Shown here piece by piece: positions 32,994-41,402 of a stretch of DNA of 64,000 nucleotides (position 1 is the stretch's first letter; every line of letters begins with the position of its first letter). Source of the stretch: Rhodobacterales bacterium RIFCSPHIGHO2_02_FULL_62_130 (GTDB lineage Bacteria > Pseudomonadota > Alphaproteobacteria > Rhodobacterales > Rhodobacteraceae); contig MHZT01000034.1 of assembly GCA_001828855.1 (NCBI GenBank), forward strand, positions 62,001 through 126,000, given 5' to 3'. The position numbers and the translations under genes are program-made. Under the pieces are notes generated by a model. That model was given only the letters and a program-made list of their open reading frames with translations. It had not been told where the DNA came from and made no database searches.

Positions 32994-33015
32994 AAAAGGG
33001 CGCCCCGAAGGACGC
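32994..33015 (-). terminator. Intrinsic terminator after tRNA-Gly copy 2
   Basis: On the minus strand GCGTCC-TTCG-GGGCGC forms a stem (one G:U pair) with a TTCG tetraloop, followed by CC and TTTT. It lies about 20 bp past the 3' end of the second tRNA-Gly gene. Confidence 0.68.
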
Positions 33016-33033
33016 TTGTTTTACCGATCCAGT

Positions 33034-33108
33034 TGGAGCGGGCGATGAGATTCGAACTCACGACCCTAACCTTGGCAAGGTTATGCTCTACCCCTGAGCT
33101 ACGCCCGC
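33034..33108 (-). tRNA. tRNA-Gly (GCC), copy 2
   Basis: 75 nt with encoded CCA, identical to copy 1. Each copy has its own terminator and differing flanks, so they are probably separate transcription units from an old tandem duplication. Downstream in the plus direction lies the DegT-family gene on the minus strand, ending 76 bp away. Confidence 0.96.
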
Positions 33109-33184
33109 ACCGTCTGGATGACGGTGAGATAAGCCGTGGGCGGCGCGGCTGCAAGGGGAAAAACGCACCGATCCACAGGAATTA

Positions 33185-34378
33185 TCAGCTTGGGGTTTGC
33201 ACTGCCTTGGCGGCGTCGATGATGGCGGTGGCGATATAGTCCAACTCGGCTTCGGTCAGGCGTGTGGGCAGGCGCACATCGCAGGCCCGCATCAGCATGG
33301 CGCGGGTTTTCGGCAGATCGGGCTGGGGGCCAAGGAACTGCCAGTTCCAGAACGCCCGCGCATTGCCCTCGGACAGGCCGAACACCTGCACGGTGATGCC
33401 GCGCGCCTTGGCCTCGGCCTGAAAGCGCAGGGCCTGCGCGTCGGTCCAGTCGCCTTTCAGGTTGAACTGGATCGAATCGGGGGCGCGTTCCTCGCGGGGC
33501 AGGGGCGGCGGCACCACCAGCCACGGGCTTTCGTTCAACTGGTCGGCCACGCGGTCATGGCCTGCGCGGCCCTTGGCGACGCGGCCCGCCACTTCGGGCA
33601 GTTGCGGGCGGATCACCGCTGCCGACAGGTTCTGCATCCGCATGTTGTAAAGCGGCAGACGGTTCTGCCACAGCATATAGCTGTTCTGCATGCCCGGATG
33701 CTTTTTCCAGTTCGATTCGTAAGCGCCCGACATGATGACACAGCGCGCGGCAATCTCGGGATCGTCGGTGATCAGGATGCCGCCTTCGCCCGCGTTCACC
33801 AGCTTGTAGGACTGAAAGCTGAAGCAGCCGACCTTGCCCACGGTGCCAATCTTGCGCCCGCCCCATACCGTGCCAAGGCTGTGCGCGGCATCCTCGATCA
33901 CCGGAATATTGCGCGCATCGCACAGCGCCATGATCGCATCCATATCCGAGGTATGGCCGCGCATATGGCTGATCAGCACCGCATCGGCCCCGTCCAGTTT
34001 GGCGGCGAAATCCGCCATATCGACGCGGTAATTGTCGCCCACCTCGACCAGAACCGGCACGCAATCGGCATGCACCACCGCCGACGGCACGGCGGCAAAG
34101 GTAAAGGCGGGGATCAACACCTTGGCGCCCGCAGGCAGGTCCAGCGCCTTGAGCGACAGGAACAGCGCTGCCGAACAGGACGACACCGCCAGCGCATAGC
34201 GCGCGCCCATCAATTCGGCAAATTCGGCCTCAAGCAGAGACACCGGCGCACCTTCGGCCGCCGTGTAGCGGAACAGATCGCCGCTGGCCAAAAGCCGGTC
34301 AATCTCGGCCCGTGCGGACTCGGGGATCGGTTCGGCGTCATACACATTGGGGGCGAGTGTTTGTCCATCTGGCGCCAT
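33185..34378 (-). CDS. DegT/DnrJ/EryC1/StrS-family aminotransferase
   Basis: 397-residue PLP enzyme. The Schiff-base lysine is K192 in SFQSYKLVNAGEGG, preceded by VIEDAAHSLGTVWGGRKIG (D163 for the pyridine ring), with SSCSAALFLSLKALDL and IPAFTFAAVPSAVVHADC nearer the N-terminus. The family normally aminates keto-sugars, but no sugar-nucleotide genes are nearby. Instead it adjoins a PuuB-like oxidase and glutamine-synthetase-like ligases, so it may act on an amine or amino-acid intermediate. It probably has its own promoter, since a long hairpin separates it from the oxidase gene upstream. Confidence 0.88.
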   Translation of the reverse strand: MAPDGQTLAPNVYDAEPIPESARAEIDRLLASGDLFRYTAAEGAPVSLLEAEFAELMGARYALAVSSCSAALFLSLKALDLPAGAKVLIPAFTFAAVPSAVVHADCVPVLVEVGDNYRVDMADFAAKLDGADAVLISHMRGHTSDMDAIMALCDARNIPVIEDAAHSLGTVWGGRKIGTVGKVGCFSFQSYKLVNAGEGGILITDDPEIAARCVIMSGAYESNWKKHPGMQNSYMLWQNRLPLYNMRMQNLSAAVIRPQLPEVAGRVAKGRAGHDRVADQLNESPWLVVPPPLPREERAPDSIQFNLKGDWTDAQALRFQAEAKARGITVQVFGLSEGNARAFWNWQFLGPQPDLPKTRAMLMRACDVRLPTRLTEAELDYIATAIIDAAKAVQTPS

Positions 34379-34387
34379 GATCGCAAC

Positions 34388-34457
34388 TTTCCTGAAACTC
34401 TTCTTCAGGAAAGCATTAGACAGCCCGATTGTGAACTGCCAGTGACAATCGCTGTCA
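34388..34457 (-). promoter_or_regulatory. Two inverted repeats upstream of the DegT-family gene
   Basis: TTTCCTGAA-actcttc-TTCAGGAAA (34388-34412) has perfect 9-bp arms and ends 10 bp before the start codon. TGACA-atcgc-TGTCA (34443-34457) lies 30 bp further upstream. The first could be an operator or a 5'-UTR hairpin that hides the ribosome site. No binding family is recognised. Confidence 0.5.
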
Positions 34458-34504
34458 GAGAGATTTTCCGCCTATTTTCGCGGCGTCAATCAGGGGTTTT
34501 TGCT

Positions 34505-34586
34505 TTCATCTTGGCCCAAATACTCCGGCCGGAGGCTCCTGTCGTCAGGCCAGAGCCTCCGGCGGGAGTATTTGGGCCAAGGTGAG
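34505..34586. repeat. Two facing copies of the TATTT-tail repeat forming a long hairpin
   Basis: A reversed copy (34505-34536) faces a direct copy (34555-34586). The two read CTTGGCCCAAATACTCC...GGAGGC and GCCTCCGGCGGGAGTATTTG, making arms of about 28 bp with one or two mismatches around an 18-nt loop. It starts 10 bp after the oxidase stop and would form a strong mRNA-end hairpin in either direction. Confidence 0.78.
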
Positions 34587-34595
34587 GCGGCAAGC

Positions 34596-35897
34596 TTAAA
34601 GGCTCAAGCGGTCGCGCATCGAATACCATGTCATCGCGAGCACCAAGAGCGGCCAGCGCAGCGCAATTCCTCCGGGGAATCGCGGTTGCGGCAGGCTGGC
34701 CATCAGATCGAAGCGTTCGGTTTGCGCTGCCGTGGCTTCGGCCAGAATCTTGCCCGCCAGAGTGGCCATCGCAACGCCGTGGCCGGAATAGCCCGAGGCC
34801 GACAGCATGTTCGGGGCTGGCCTTGTAAAGCAGGGCATCCGGTTCATGGTGATCGCAAGCGTGCCACCCCAGGCATAATCGATCCGCGCGTCGGCCAGTT
34901 GCGGGTAGACCTGCAGCATCGGTTTGTGGACGGTCTTGATGATGTCGGGAAAGCGGTAGCCATAGCTTTCGCCGCCGCCAAACAGCAGCCGGTTGTCCTC
35001 GGACAACCGCCAGTAATTCACCACGAATTTGGTATCGGCCACGGCCACAGGTTCGGAGAGTATTTGCGCCGCGCGGTCGCCCAGCGGTTCGGTGGCGACG
35101 ATGAAATTGTTGATCGGCATGACTTTTGCCGCAACTTGCCGGTCCAGATGGCCCAAATAGCCATTGCCCGCAAGAATCACCTGATCGCAGATCACGCGGC
35201 CTTGGGCGGTGCGGACCACAGGCTTGGCACCGTGCTGGATATGGTGGACTTCTGATGTCTCGAAGATCTGCGCGCCTGCATCTGCGGCGACCTTGGCCAG
35301 ACCCAGCGCATAGTTGAGCGGGTGGACATGGCCCGCATCGCGGTCAATCTCGCCGCCCTTATAGACTTTGGAGCCGATCAGGCGCTGGATGCCGCTGCGG
35401 TCCAGCGGTTCAAGATGGGTATAGCCGTAATCGCGCTGCAGCTTTTCGGCGTAATGGTGGGTGTCGCGCACCTCGGCGTCAGTCCAGCAGGCGTGCGCGA
35501 TGCCGTTGTGGAAGCTGACGGGCATGGCGTGATTGTGGATGAGGGATTTGACCAAGGCCTTTGACTCCTCGGCCAGATCCCACAAGCGATGCGCGTTTTC
35601 GCGCCCCGTGGTTTTCTCGATCCAGACCTGATCCTGCCGCTGGCCGGAGCCAACCTGCCCGCCGTTGCGGCCCGATGCGCCAAAGCCGACCTTGTGCGCC
35701 TCAAGCAGCACCACAGCAAAGCCCTTTTGCGCCAGATGCAGGGCCGCCGACAGGCCGGTATAGCCGCCGCCGACGATACAGACATCGGCACGAACCTCGC
35801 CCTGCAAGGTGGGAAAGGCGGGCAGGTCGGTTTTCGTGGCGGCGTAGTAAGACGGGGGATAGACCCCCGCCTTGTCGTTGATATGCAAAAGGTTCAT
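34596..35897 (-). CDS. FAD-dependent amine oxidoreductase, PuuB-like
   Basis: 433 residues of the DAO family. The FAD dinucleotide motif is VCIVGGGYTGLSAALHLAQK; GASGRNGGQVGSGQRQD is the GxxSxxNGG-type element of gamma-glutamylputrescine oxidases; the C-terminal AWGGTLAITMNRMPCFTRPA and ASGYSGHGVAMATLAGKIL complete the FAD site. In the Puu pathway PuuB oxidises gamma-glutamylputrescine to the aldehyde. The PuuA-like ligase lies 7 bp upstream and supports that role, but other N-methyl or gamma-glutamyl amines are possible. A C-terminal hydrophobic patch (LRWPLLVLAMTWYSM) may touch the membrane. Confidence 0.86.
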   Translation of the reverse strand: MNLLHINDKAGVYPPSYYAATKTDLPAFPTLQGEVRADVCIVGGGYTGLSAALHLAQKGFAVVLLEAHKVGFGASGRNGGQVGSGQRQDQVWIEKTTGRENAHRLWDLAEESKALVKSLIHNHAMPVSFHNGIAHACWTDAEVRDTHHYAEKLQRDYGYTHLEPLDRSGIQRLIGSKVYKGGEIDRDAGHVHPLNYALGLAKVAADAGAQIFETSEVHHIQHGAKPVVRTAQGRVICDQVILAGNGYLGHLDRQVAAKVMPINNFIVATEPLGDRAAQILSEPVAVADTKFVVNYWRLSEDNRLLFGGGESYGYRFPDIIKTVHKPMLQVYPQLADARIDYAWGGTLAITMNRMPCFTRPAPNMLSASGYSGHGVAMATLAGKILAEATAAQTERFDLMASLPQPRFPGGIALRWPLLVLAMTWYSMRDRLSL

Positions 35898-35904
35898 GGC
35901 CGCC

Positions 35905-37260
35905 TCAGACGTTCAGCAGCAGATGTTCGCGTTCCCACGGGCTGATGACTTGCAGGAACTCTTTGTATTCGTTGCGCTTTACCGAATCGTAGACCGAGAC
36001 GAACTCTGGCCCCAGCACCTCGCACAGCGCCTTGTCCTCTTCCAGCAGGTCCAGCGCGTCGCCCATGTTTGTGGGGATATCGTCGCTGTCGATATAGGCC
36101 GAACCCGAAAACTCGGGGCGCGGGGCTTTCTTTTCCATCAGACCCAGATAGCCGCAGGCCAAGGTGGCAGCGATGCCCAGATAGGGGTTGCAATCCATCC
36201 CCGGCAGGCGGTTTTCCACCCGCCGCGCGGCAGGGCTTGAGATTGGAATCCGCAGGCCCGTCGTGCGGTTGTCGCGGCCCCATTCCAGATTGATCGGGGC
36301 TGCAAAATCAGGGACATAGCGGCGATAGCTGTTCACGTAAGGAGCAATCAGCGCAATCGCCCCCGTCAGGTGGTTCTGCATGCCGGCGATGAAATGCAGG
36401 AAAGCCTCGGTCTCGCCGCCCTTTTTGTCGGAAAAGATGTTCTTGCCGGTTTTGCTGTCCACCACCGAGGTGTGGATATGCATCGCAGACCCCGGCTCGC
36501 CCGCAATCGGTTTGGCCATGAAGGTGGCAAAGCAATCGTGGCGATGCGCGGCCTCGCGGATCAGGCGCTTGAAGAAGAACACGTCATCGGCAAGGCGGAT
36601 CGGATCGCCGTGGGCAAGGTTCAATTCGATCTGACCTGCGCCGCCTTCCTGCAGGATGCCATCGATTTCAAGGCCTTGGGCCTCGGCAAAGTCATAGATG
36701 TCGTCGATCACCTTGCCATATTCGTCCACCGCCGACAGGCTGTAGGCCTGTTTGCCCGCAGCGCGGCGGCCTGAGCGGCCCATCGGCGGGATCACCGGTT
36801 GGTTCGGGTCGATATTGCGGGCGGTCAGGAAGAACTCCATTTCCGGGGCAATAACGGGCGTCCAGCCCTGATCGGCGTAAAGCTGCACGATACGGCGCAG
36901 CACGTTGCGCGGGGCAAATGGCACCAGATTGCCCTGCTGGTCTTTGGCGTCGTGGATCACCTGCAGCGTCACGTCTGCCGTCCACGGCGCTGCGGTGGCG
37001 GTGGACCAATCAGGCTCTAGCACCATGTCCGGTTCGGTGAAGGCGTCGAAGGGATTGTCGGCCCATTCGCCGGTGATGGTTTGCAGAAAGATCGAGTTCG
37101 GCAGGAAGTAGTTGGTTTGCTTGGCAAACTTCGCGGCAGGCATCGCCTTGCCACGGGCCACGCCGGCGATGTCGCCGATCACACATTCCACTTCGTCTAC
37201 ACGGCGGTCACCGATGTATTCGCGCGCTGCCTCTGGCAGCTGGTCGGTCCATTTGGACAT
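35905..37260 (-). CDS. Glutamine synthetase family ligase, PuuA-like (1)
   Basis: 451 residues of the GlnA type III/PuuA branch, ATP-dependent ligases joining glutamate to an amine. Visible are the glutamate/metal site (IAPEMEFFLTARN), GILQEGGAGQIELNLAHGDP, the ATP-site HIHTSVVD, the R-rich substrate loop (WGRDNRTTGLRIPISSPAAR) and NRLPGMDCNPYLGIAATLA. It lacks the adenylylation-tyrosine loop of nitrogen-assimilatory GlnA. Second gene of an apparent operon amidotransferase-ligase-oxidase, suggesting gamma-glutamylation of a polyamine before oxidation and hydrolysis. Amine specificity is inferred. Confidence 0.87.
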   Translation of the reverse strand: MSKWTDQLPEAAREYIGDRRVDEVECVIGDIAGVARGKAMPAAKFAKQTNYFLPNSIFLQTITGEWADNPFDAFTEPDMVLEPDWSTATAAPWTADVTLQVIHDAKDQQGNLVPFAPRNVLRRIVQLYADQGWTPVIAPEMEFFLTARNIDPNQPVIPPMGRSGRRAAGKQAYSLSAVDEYGKVIDDIYDFAEAQGLEIDGILQEGGAGQIELNLAHGDPIRLADDVFFFKRLIREAAHRHDCFATFMAKPIAGEPGSAMHIHTSVVDSKTGKNIFSDKKGGETEAFLHFIAGMQNHLTGAIALIAPYVNSYRRYVPDFAAPINLEWGRDNRTTGLRIPISSPAARRVENRLPGMDCNPYLGIAATLACGYLGLMEKKAPRPEFSGSAYIDSDDIPTNMGDALDLLEEDKALCEVLGPEFVSVYDSVKRNEYKEFLQVISPWEREHLLLNV

Positions 37261-37306
37261 ATTATCACACTGTTGGTTCGGGTTGACCCCGTCGGTAAGG
37301 CGGGGC

Positions 37307-37987
37307 TTAGCTGCGTTTTGCCTTGAAGAAAGCAGCGATGCGCGCTGCCATCGTCTGATCCTGAATGGGGTCCTGCAACCGACTTGCGGCTGCAGCCATG
37401 ACAGCGTCCGGAACCAGACCTTTGCCCCGAGTCTGCATCAAACCATCAATGAATTCGGGGCGAAATTCAGGATGGGCCTGCACTGTCAACATGCGGTCAT
37501 CATACAGCAGGGCCGCATTGGCGCAAAATTCGTTGGTCGCAATCACCTTGGCGTTGGCAGGGGCCTGCACCACCTGATCACGGTGCCAAGCGTTCAGCGT
37601 CAGGGGGGCGCCGTCGAAATCGTAATCGGTCGCGCCTACGGCCCAACCGCCCTCATAGCGTTCCACCTTGCCACCCATGGCCTGCGCGATGATCTGATGG
37701 CCAAAGCAGACGCCCACCATCGGCACATGCGCGGCATAGGCCTCGCGGATGAACTGTTCCAGCGGCGGAATCCAGTCGTGATCCTCATAGACCCCGTGGC
37801 GCGAGCCGGTAATCAGCCAGCCGTCACAGTCCTTGACCGAGGCGGGAAACTGCCCGTCCACCACGCGAAAGGTGCGGAAGGTAAAGCCATGCCCTGCCAG
37901 CAGACGCGCAAACATATCCGGATAATCACCGGATTTCTCTACAAGCACATCCGGCGCAAGTCCGGTCTGCAGAATACCGATCAGCAT
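37307..37987 (-). CDS. Class I glutamine amidotransferase-like hydrolase
   Basis: 226 residues. Nucleophile C94 lies in GVCFGHQIIAQAMGG and the H172/E174 pair in VQAHPEFRPEF, so the triad is complete. No synthase domain is attached. In this setting it may hydrolyse gamma-glutamyl intermediates as PuuD does, although PuuD belongs to the peptidase C26 branch and this one looks more like the GuaA-type GATase fold. It is the first gene of the leftward cluster with the ligase and oxidase genes. The start is the ATG giving MLIGILQTGLAPD; longer frames enter the non-coding gap. Confidence 0.82.
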   Translation of the reverse strand: MLIGILQTGLAPDVLVEKSGDYPDMFARLLAGHGFTFRTFRVVDGQFPASVKDCDGWLITGSRHGVYEDHDWIPPLEQFIREAYAAHVPMVGVCFGHQIIAQAMGGKVERYEGGWAVGATDYDFDGAPLTLNAWHRDQVVQAPANAKVIATNEFCANAALLYDDRMLTVQAHPEFRPEFIDGLMQTRGKGLVPDAVMAAAASRLQDPIQDQTMAARIAAFFKAKRS

Positions 37988-38090
37988 TAAACTTCCGCTA
38001 TTGTAAGGCTTACAGGGTAGCGCACCGTCCCCCCCGTTGGTCAAGGGGGGAAGGTGCAGGGATTTGGATGGCACGGGCCTGCGCGCCGGT

Positions 38091-38123
38091 CTTTCTGCGA
38101 AACTTCAGAGATTCCGCAGAAAG
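38091..38123 (-). terminator. Hairpin after the second ligase gene
   Basis: CTTTCTGCG (38091-38099) and CGCAGAAAG (38115-38123) pair perfectly over 9 bp, with partial extension into flanking GCGC. It lies 12 bp past the ligase stop. There is no T-run, so it may be an mRNA 3'-end structure rather than an intrinsic terminator. Confidence 0.5.
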
Positions 38124-38135
38124 ATCGCGCCGGTA

Positions 38136-39476
38136 TCACACCGTATCAAGATACAGCTCGACCCGTTCTGTCACGGTCAACTCACCGATATAGTGGTGTT
38201 CCTGCCGCTTGGTCGAGACGAGGTTCTTGATCAGTTCCGGGTGGATAAAGCGCGACACGATAGTGCTTTGCTCCATCGCGTCGATTGCGGCTTCCCACGA
38301 GGACGGGATCTGCGGCAGATCCTCGACCGCATAGGCGTTGCCGACGACGGGGCTGGGCGGCTCCATCTGGTTTTCGATCCCGTCCAAGGCGGCGCCAAGG
38401 ATGGCGGCCAGCATCAGATAGGGGTTCACGTCGCCGCCCGCGACACGGTGTTCGACCCGCCGTGCCGATGGGTTGCCCGCCGGAATACGGATCGCGGCGG
38501 TGCGGTTTTCATAGCCCCATGAAATCGCGGTTGGCGCATGTTTGCCCGGCACCAGACGTTCGTAAGAATTCTGGTGCGGCGCAAAGATCAGCGCCGAATC
38601 GTGCATCGCGTTCAGACAGCCCGCAACCGCCTGTTTCAGCATTGCAGTGCCTTTCGGGCCGCCGGAATCGAACACATTGCGGCCGTCCTTGTCCAGCAGG
38701 CTGAAATGCGTGTGCAGGCCCGAACCGGAATATTCGGGATAGGGCTTGGCCATAAAGCTGGCGGCAAAGCCATGACGCCGCGCCAGACCCTTGACCAGCA
38801 TCTTGAACAGCCACGCATCATCGGCGGCGCGCAGGGCGTCGTCGCAATGCATCAGGTTCACCTCGAACTGGCCCAGACCGGTTTCCGAGGTGGTGGTGTC
38901 GGCGGGAATGTCCATCGCTTCACACGCATCATAAAGATCGGTGAAGAAGGTGTCGAAGGCGTCAAGTGCGCGGATCGACAGGGTTTCCGCCGCCTTACGC
39001 ACCTTGCCCGAACGGGGCGAGGCGGGGGCTTGCAGGGTTTTGCCGGAATCGTCGATCAGGAAAAACTCCAGCTCCATCGCGCAAACGGGGGTCAGTCCGC
39101 GCTCTTTGAAGCGTTCGACCACGGCGCGCAGGGCGTGACGGGGGTCGCCTTCATAGGGCGTGCCGTTTTCGCGGAACATCCAGATCGGCAGCAGCGCGGT
39201 GGGGGCCTCAAGCCAAGGCATCGGCATAAAACCGCGCTCGGTCGGTTTCAGAATACCGTCCTGATCGCCCTGTTCGAACACCAGCGGGCTGTCGTCAATA
39301 TCTTCGCCCCAGATGTCGAGGTTCAACACCGAGAACGGAAACCGCGTTCCGTCCTTGACCACTTTATCGGCAAATCGGGCCGGAACCCGCTTGCCGCGCG
39401 CTTGCCCGTTCAAATCCGCAGCGGCCACGCGAATGGTCCGCACATCGGGGTGCTTTCTCAGCCAGTCTTTCATCAT
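38136..39476 (-). CDS. Glutamine synthetase family ligase, PuuA-like (2)
   Basis: 446 residues, a second and divergent member of the same ligase branch. Key blocks are VCAMELEFFLIDD, TSETGLGQFEVNLMHCDDAL, GSGLHTHFSLLDKDGRN, SYERLVPGKHAPTAISWGYE with NRTAAIRIPAGNPSARRVEH, and VAGGDVNPYLMLAA. Catalytic glutamates and the arginine loop are kept. It is separated from the amidotransferase gene by a hairpin and has its own upstream region containing ATTTGATCAAAT, so it is probably regulated separately. The two ligases may serve different amines. Confidence 0.86.
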   Translation of the reverse strand: MMKDWLRKHPDVRTIRVAAADLNGQARGKRVPARFADKVVKDGTRFPFSVLNLDIWGEDIDDSPLVFEQGDQDGILKPTERGFMPMPWLEAPTALLPIWMFRENGTPYEGDPRHALRAVVERFKERGLTPVCAMELEFFLIDDSGKTLQAPASPRSGKVRKAAETLSIRALDAFDTFFTDLYDACEAMDIPADTTTSETGLGQFEVNLMHCDDALRAADDAWLFKMLVKGLARRHGFAASFMAKPYPEYSGSGLHTHFSLLDKDGRNVFDSGGPKGTAMLKQAVAGCLNAMHDSALIFAPHQNSYERLVPGKHAPTAISWGYENRTAAIRIPAGNPSARRVEHRVAGGDVNPYLMLAAILGAALDGIENQMEPPSPVVGNAYAVEDLPQIPSSWEAAIDAMEQSTIVSRFIHPELIKNLVSTKRQEHHYIGELTVTERVELYLDTV

Positions 39477-39601
39477 CTCACATCAGGCAGGACATAATCC
39501 GGCCCACGGCGTCACCATGACGCGGCAGACAGGTTCGGATCATGCCCTTGATCCTATCCCTTTTTTGCGATCCCGGCAGCCGCCGTCGTGGCAGTCGCGC
39601 A

Positions 39602-39613
39602 ATTTGATCAAAT
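39602..39613. promoter_or_regulatory. ATTTGATCAAAT palindrome upstream of ligase 2
   Basis: Perfect 12-bp palindrome about 126 bp upstream of the second ligase start and 9 bp beyond the permease stop. A near copy (ATTTGATCAGAT) lies upstream of the transporter ATPase gene. In both cases the flanking bases read TGATCAAATTGC on the coding strand, suggesting a shared operator. Confidence 0.5.
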
Positions 39614-39621
39614 ATAGGCTA

Positions 39622-40452
39622 CTATCGGATCACCTGAGGACGCAAGCGAATTTTCGCGCGCATGTTCTGTGGCAAATGGCGATTCAGCCGCCGGTTCACC
39701 GCGCCAAAGCCGTAAATCACCACCAAAGTCACCAGTATGAAGTAGAAGGCGACGATGGGGTAGGGGATGAACGGGTTGAAGGTCTTGTCGGCAAAGTAGT
39801 TGGCATAATACAGCGCGTCGCCCTGCTGGCGGAAGGCAGGGAAGCCCGAGAAAAACACCAACGTCGTGCTTTGCAACAGAAAAATCGCTTCGTTGGTATA
39901 GCTGGGCCATGCCAGCCGCAGCATGGTCGGCCACTGGATGCGGCGGAATTTTTGCCAGCCGGAAATGCCATAGGCATCGGCGGCCTCAAGATCGCCCTTG
40001 GGGATCGACCGCAGCGCGCCGTGGAAAATCTCGGCGGAATAGGCGGCGGTGTTCAGGAACAAAACAATCAGCGCCCCCGCCCAAGCCTTGGTCAGCCACG
40101 AGGTTTGCACCGTGATCCCCAGCACCTCGATGCCCGAACGCGGCAGCAGCACCAGCAATTCATAGGCCAGAAAGAACTGGATGAACAAAGGCGAGCCGCG
40201 GAACACAAAGACGAACCACTCGGCGGGTTTGCGAATCCACGGGTTGCGCGCGGTCTTTGCCAGCGCAATCGCATTGGCCAGAAAGAACCCCGCCACAAGC
40301 GCCAGCGCCCCGAAATAGACGTTCCAGATCAGACCCGACCCGATCAGCGTGAATTGCTGGCACAGGGTGAAATCGGTTTTCGGCAGCAGGTTCTCGCCAA
40401 TCCCGATCGAGCGCAGGCCATAGTCCTGAATGGTTTGCAGGCAGCTGTTCAT
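39622..40452 (-). CDS. Polar amino acid ABC transporter permease (HisM type)
   Basis: 276 residues with about five to six TM helices and the permease coupling motif region HGALRSIPKGDLEAADAYGI (E-A-x-x-x-G). The N-terminus has an extra segment (DYGLRSIGIGENLLPKTDF). It pairs with the preceding permease, overlapping it by 4 nt. Transport operon order is ATPase, binding protein, permease 1, permease 2. Confidence 0.92.
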   Translation of the reverse strand: MNSCLQTIQDYGLRSIGIGENLLPKTDFTLCQQFTLIGSGLIWNVYFGALALVAGFFLANAIALAKTARNPWIRKPAEWFVFVFRGSPLFIQFFLAYELLVLLPRSGIEVLGITVQTSWLTKAWAGALIVLFLNTAAYSAEIFHGALRSIPKGDLEAADAYGISGWQKFRRIQWPTMLRLAWPSYTNEAIFLLQSTTLVFFSGFPAFRQQGDALYYANYFADKTFNPFIPYPIVAFYFILVTLVVIYGFGAVNRRLNRHLPQNMRAKIRLRPQVIR

Positions 40453-41330
40453 ATCGCGGCCTTTCGCATGGCTTCACCGGCGGCGGTGGCCTGACCTTTG
40501 GAGAGTTTCGCCGCAACCCGGCCCAGCAGAATTTCCGATCCGCGTGTCATCAGCAGGTAAAACACCAGAAGGCCAAGGAAGTAGTAAAGCCGCCAGTCGG
40601 CATGGGGGAAATCATAGGCTTGGGTCTTGGTGCCGCCCAATTCGCGGGCGTAGTAGACGATGTCCTTGACCCCCAGCAGGAACAAAAGCGGCGTGGCCTT
40701 GATCAGGATCATCCACAGGTTCGACAGGCCGGGCAGGGCATAGACCCACATCTGCGGCACCAGAATCCGGCGAAAGACCTGACGGTGCGACATGCCATAA
40801 GCTTCGCCGGTTTCAAGCTGCGCGCGCGGCACGGCCTGCATCGCGCCATAGATCACATTGGCAACAAAGGCCCCGAACACGATGGCAAAGGTGATGACGG
40901 CCAGAAAGAACCCATAGGCCTGATAGGCGAACTGCGACGCGCTGGCCAGTGGCACCTTGGCCTCTTGGCAGACGCGGAACTCCAACCCCTGCCAAGGCCA
41001 CGCCGATCCGGCAGGGCAAACCATCAGGTTCTTCACGTATTCGATGCCCTGATCCAGCGCGATCACGAAGAACAGGAAGTAAACAATGTCCGGCACACCG
41101 CGCACCATCGCAGTATAGCCTTTGCCGATCCAGCGCAGCGGCGCGATCTGCGACCGCGCGGCCATCGCCCCGCCAAAGCCCATCAGCAGCGCCGAAGGGG
41201 CGGTGACCAGCAGCAACAGCAGCACCGTGCCAAAGGACCAATAGAAATCCAGATGCTTGCCCGAGGTCAGGTAGCAGGTAAGCCAAGTCAGGCCTTCAAT
41301 CCCCTTGGGGTCGGCGCAAGCTGCAAGCAT
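40449..41330 (-). CDS. Polar amino acid ABC transporter permease (HisQ type)
   Basis: 293 residues, several TM helices. YTAMVRGVPDIVYFLFFVIA is the conserved first-loop R-G-(V/T)-P motif; GAMQAVPRAQLETGEAYGMS is the coupling loop. An inserted hydrophilic region (MVCPAGSAWPWQGLEFRVCQ) with two cysteines lies between helices. A perfect hairpin separates it from the binding-protein gene. Confidence 0.92.
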   Translation of the reverse strand: MLAACADPKGIEGLTWLTCYLTSGKHLDFYWSFGTVLLLLLVTAPSALLMGFGGAMAARSQIAPLRWIGKGYTAMVRGVPDIVYFLFFVIALDQGIEYVKNLMVCPAGSAWPWQGLEFRVCQEAKVPLASASQFAYQAYGFFLAVITFAIVFGAFVANVIYGAMQAVPRAQLETGEAYGMSHRQVFRRILVPQMWVYALPGLSNLWMILIKATPLLFLLGVKDIVYYARELGGTKTQAYDFPHADWRLYYFLGLLVFYLLMTRGSEILLGRVAAKLSKGQATAAGEAMRKAAI

Positions 41331-41361
41331 GGGGGTATCCCGAAAGTCTGCGGGGAAAAGA

Positions 41362-41396
41362 AAAGCCCCCCGAACCCGATGCGGGCGGGGGGCTTT
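41362..41396 (-). other. Intercistronic stem-loop between binding protein and permease genes
   Basis: AAAGCCCCCCG and CGGGGGGCTTT form a perfect 11-bp stem with a 13-nt loop, 6 bp after the binding-protein stop. Such structures protect the upstream mRNA and limit read-through, so that the periplasmic protein is made in excess over permease. Confidence 0.8.
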
Positions 41397-41402
41397 GGGT
41401 GA

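Noticed and set aside
32783-33108. Duplicated tRNA-Gly considered as a second integration site
   Set aside because: The repeat is the full-length gene with separate terminators and only about 175 bp between copies; no integrase or foreign genes lie between.
32616-33154. Small open frames containing RSSGVEHNLAKVRVVSSNL
   Set aside because: They are translations across the tRNA-Gly genes, a frequent database artefact, not proteins.
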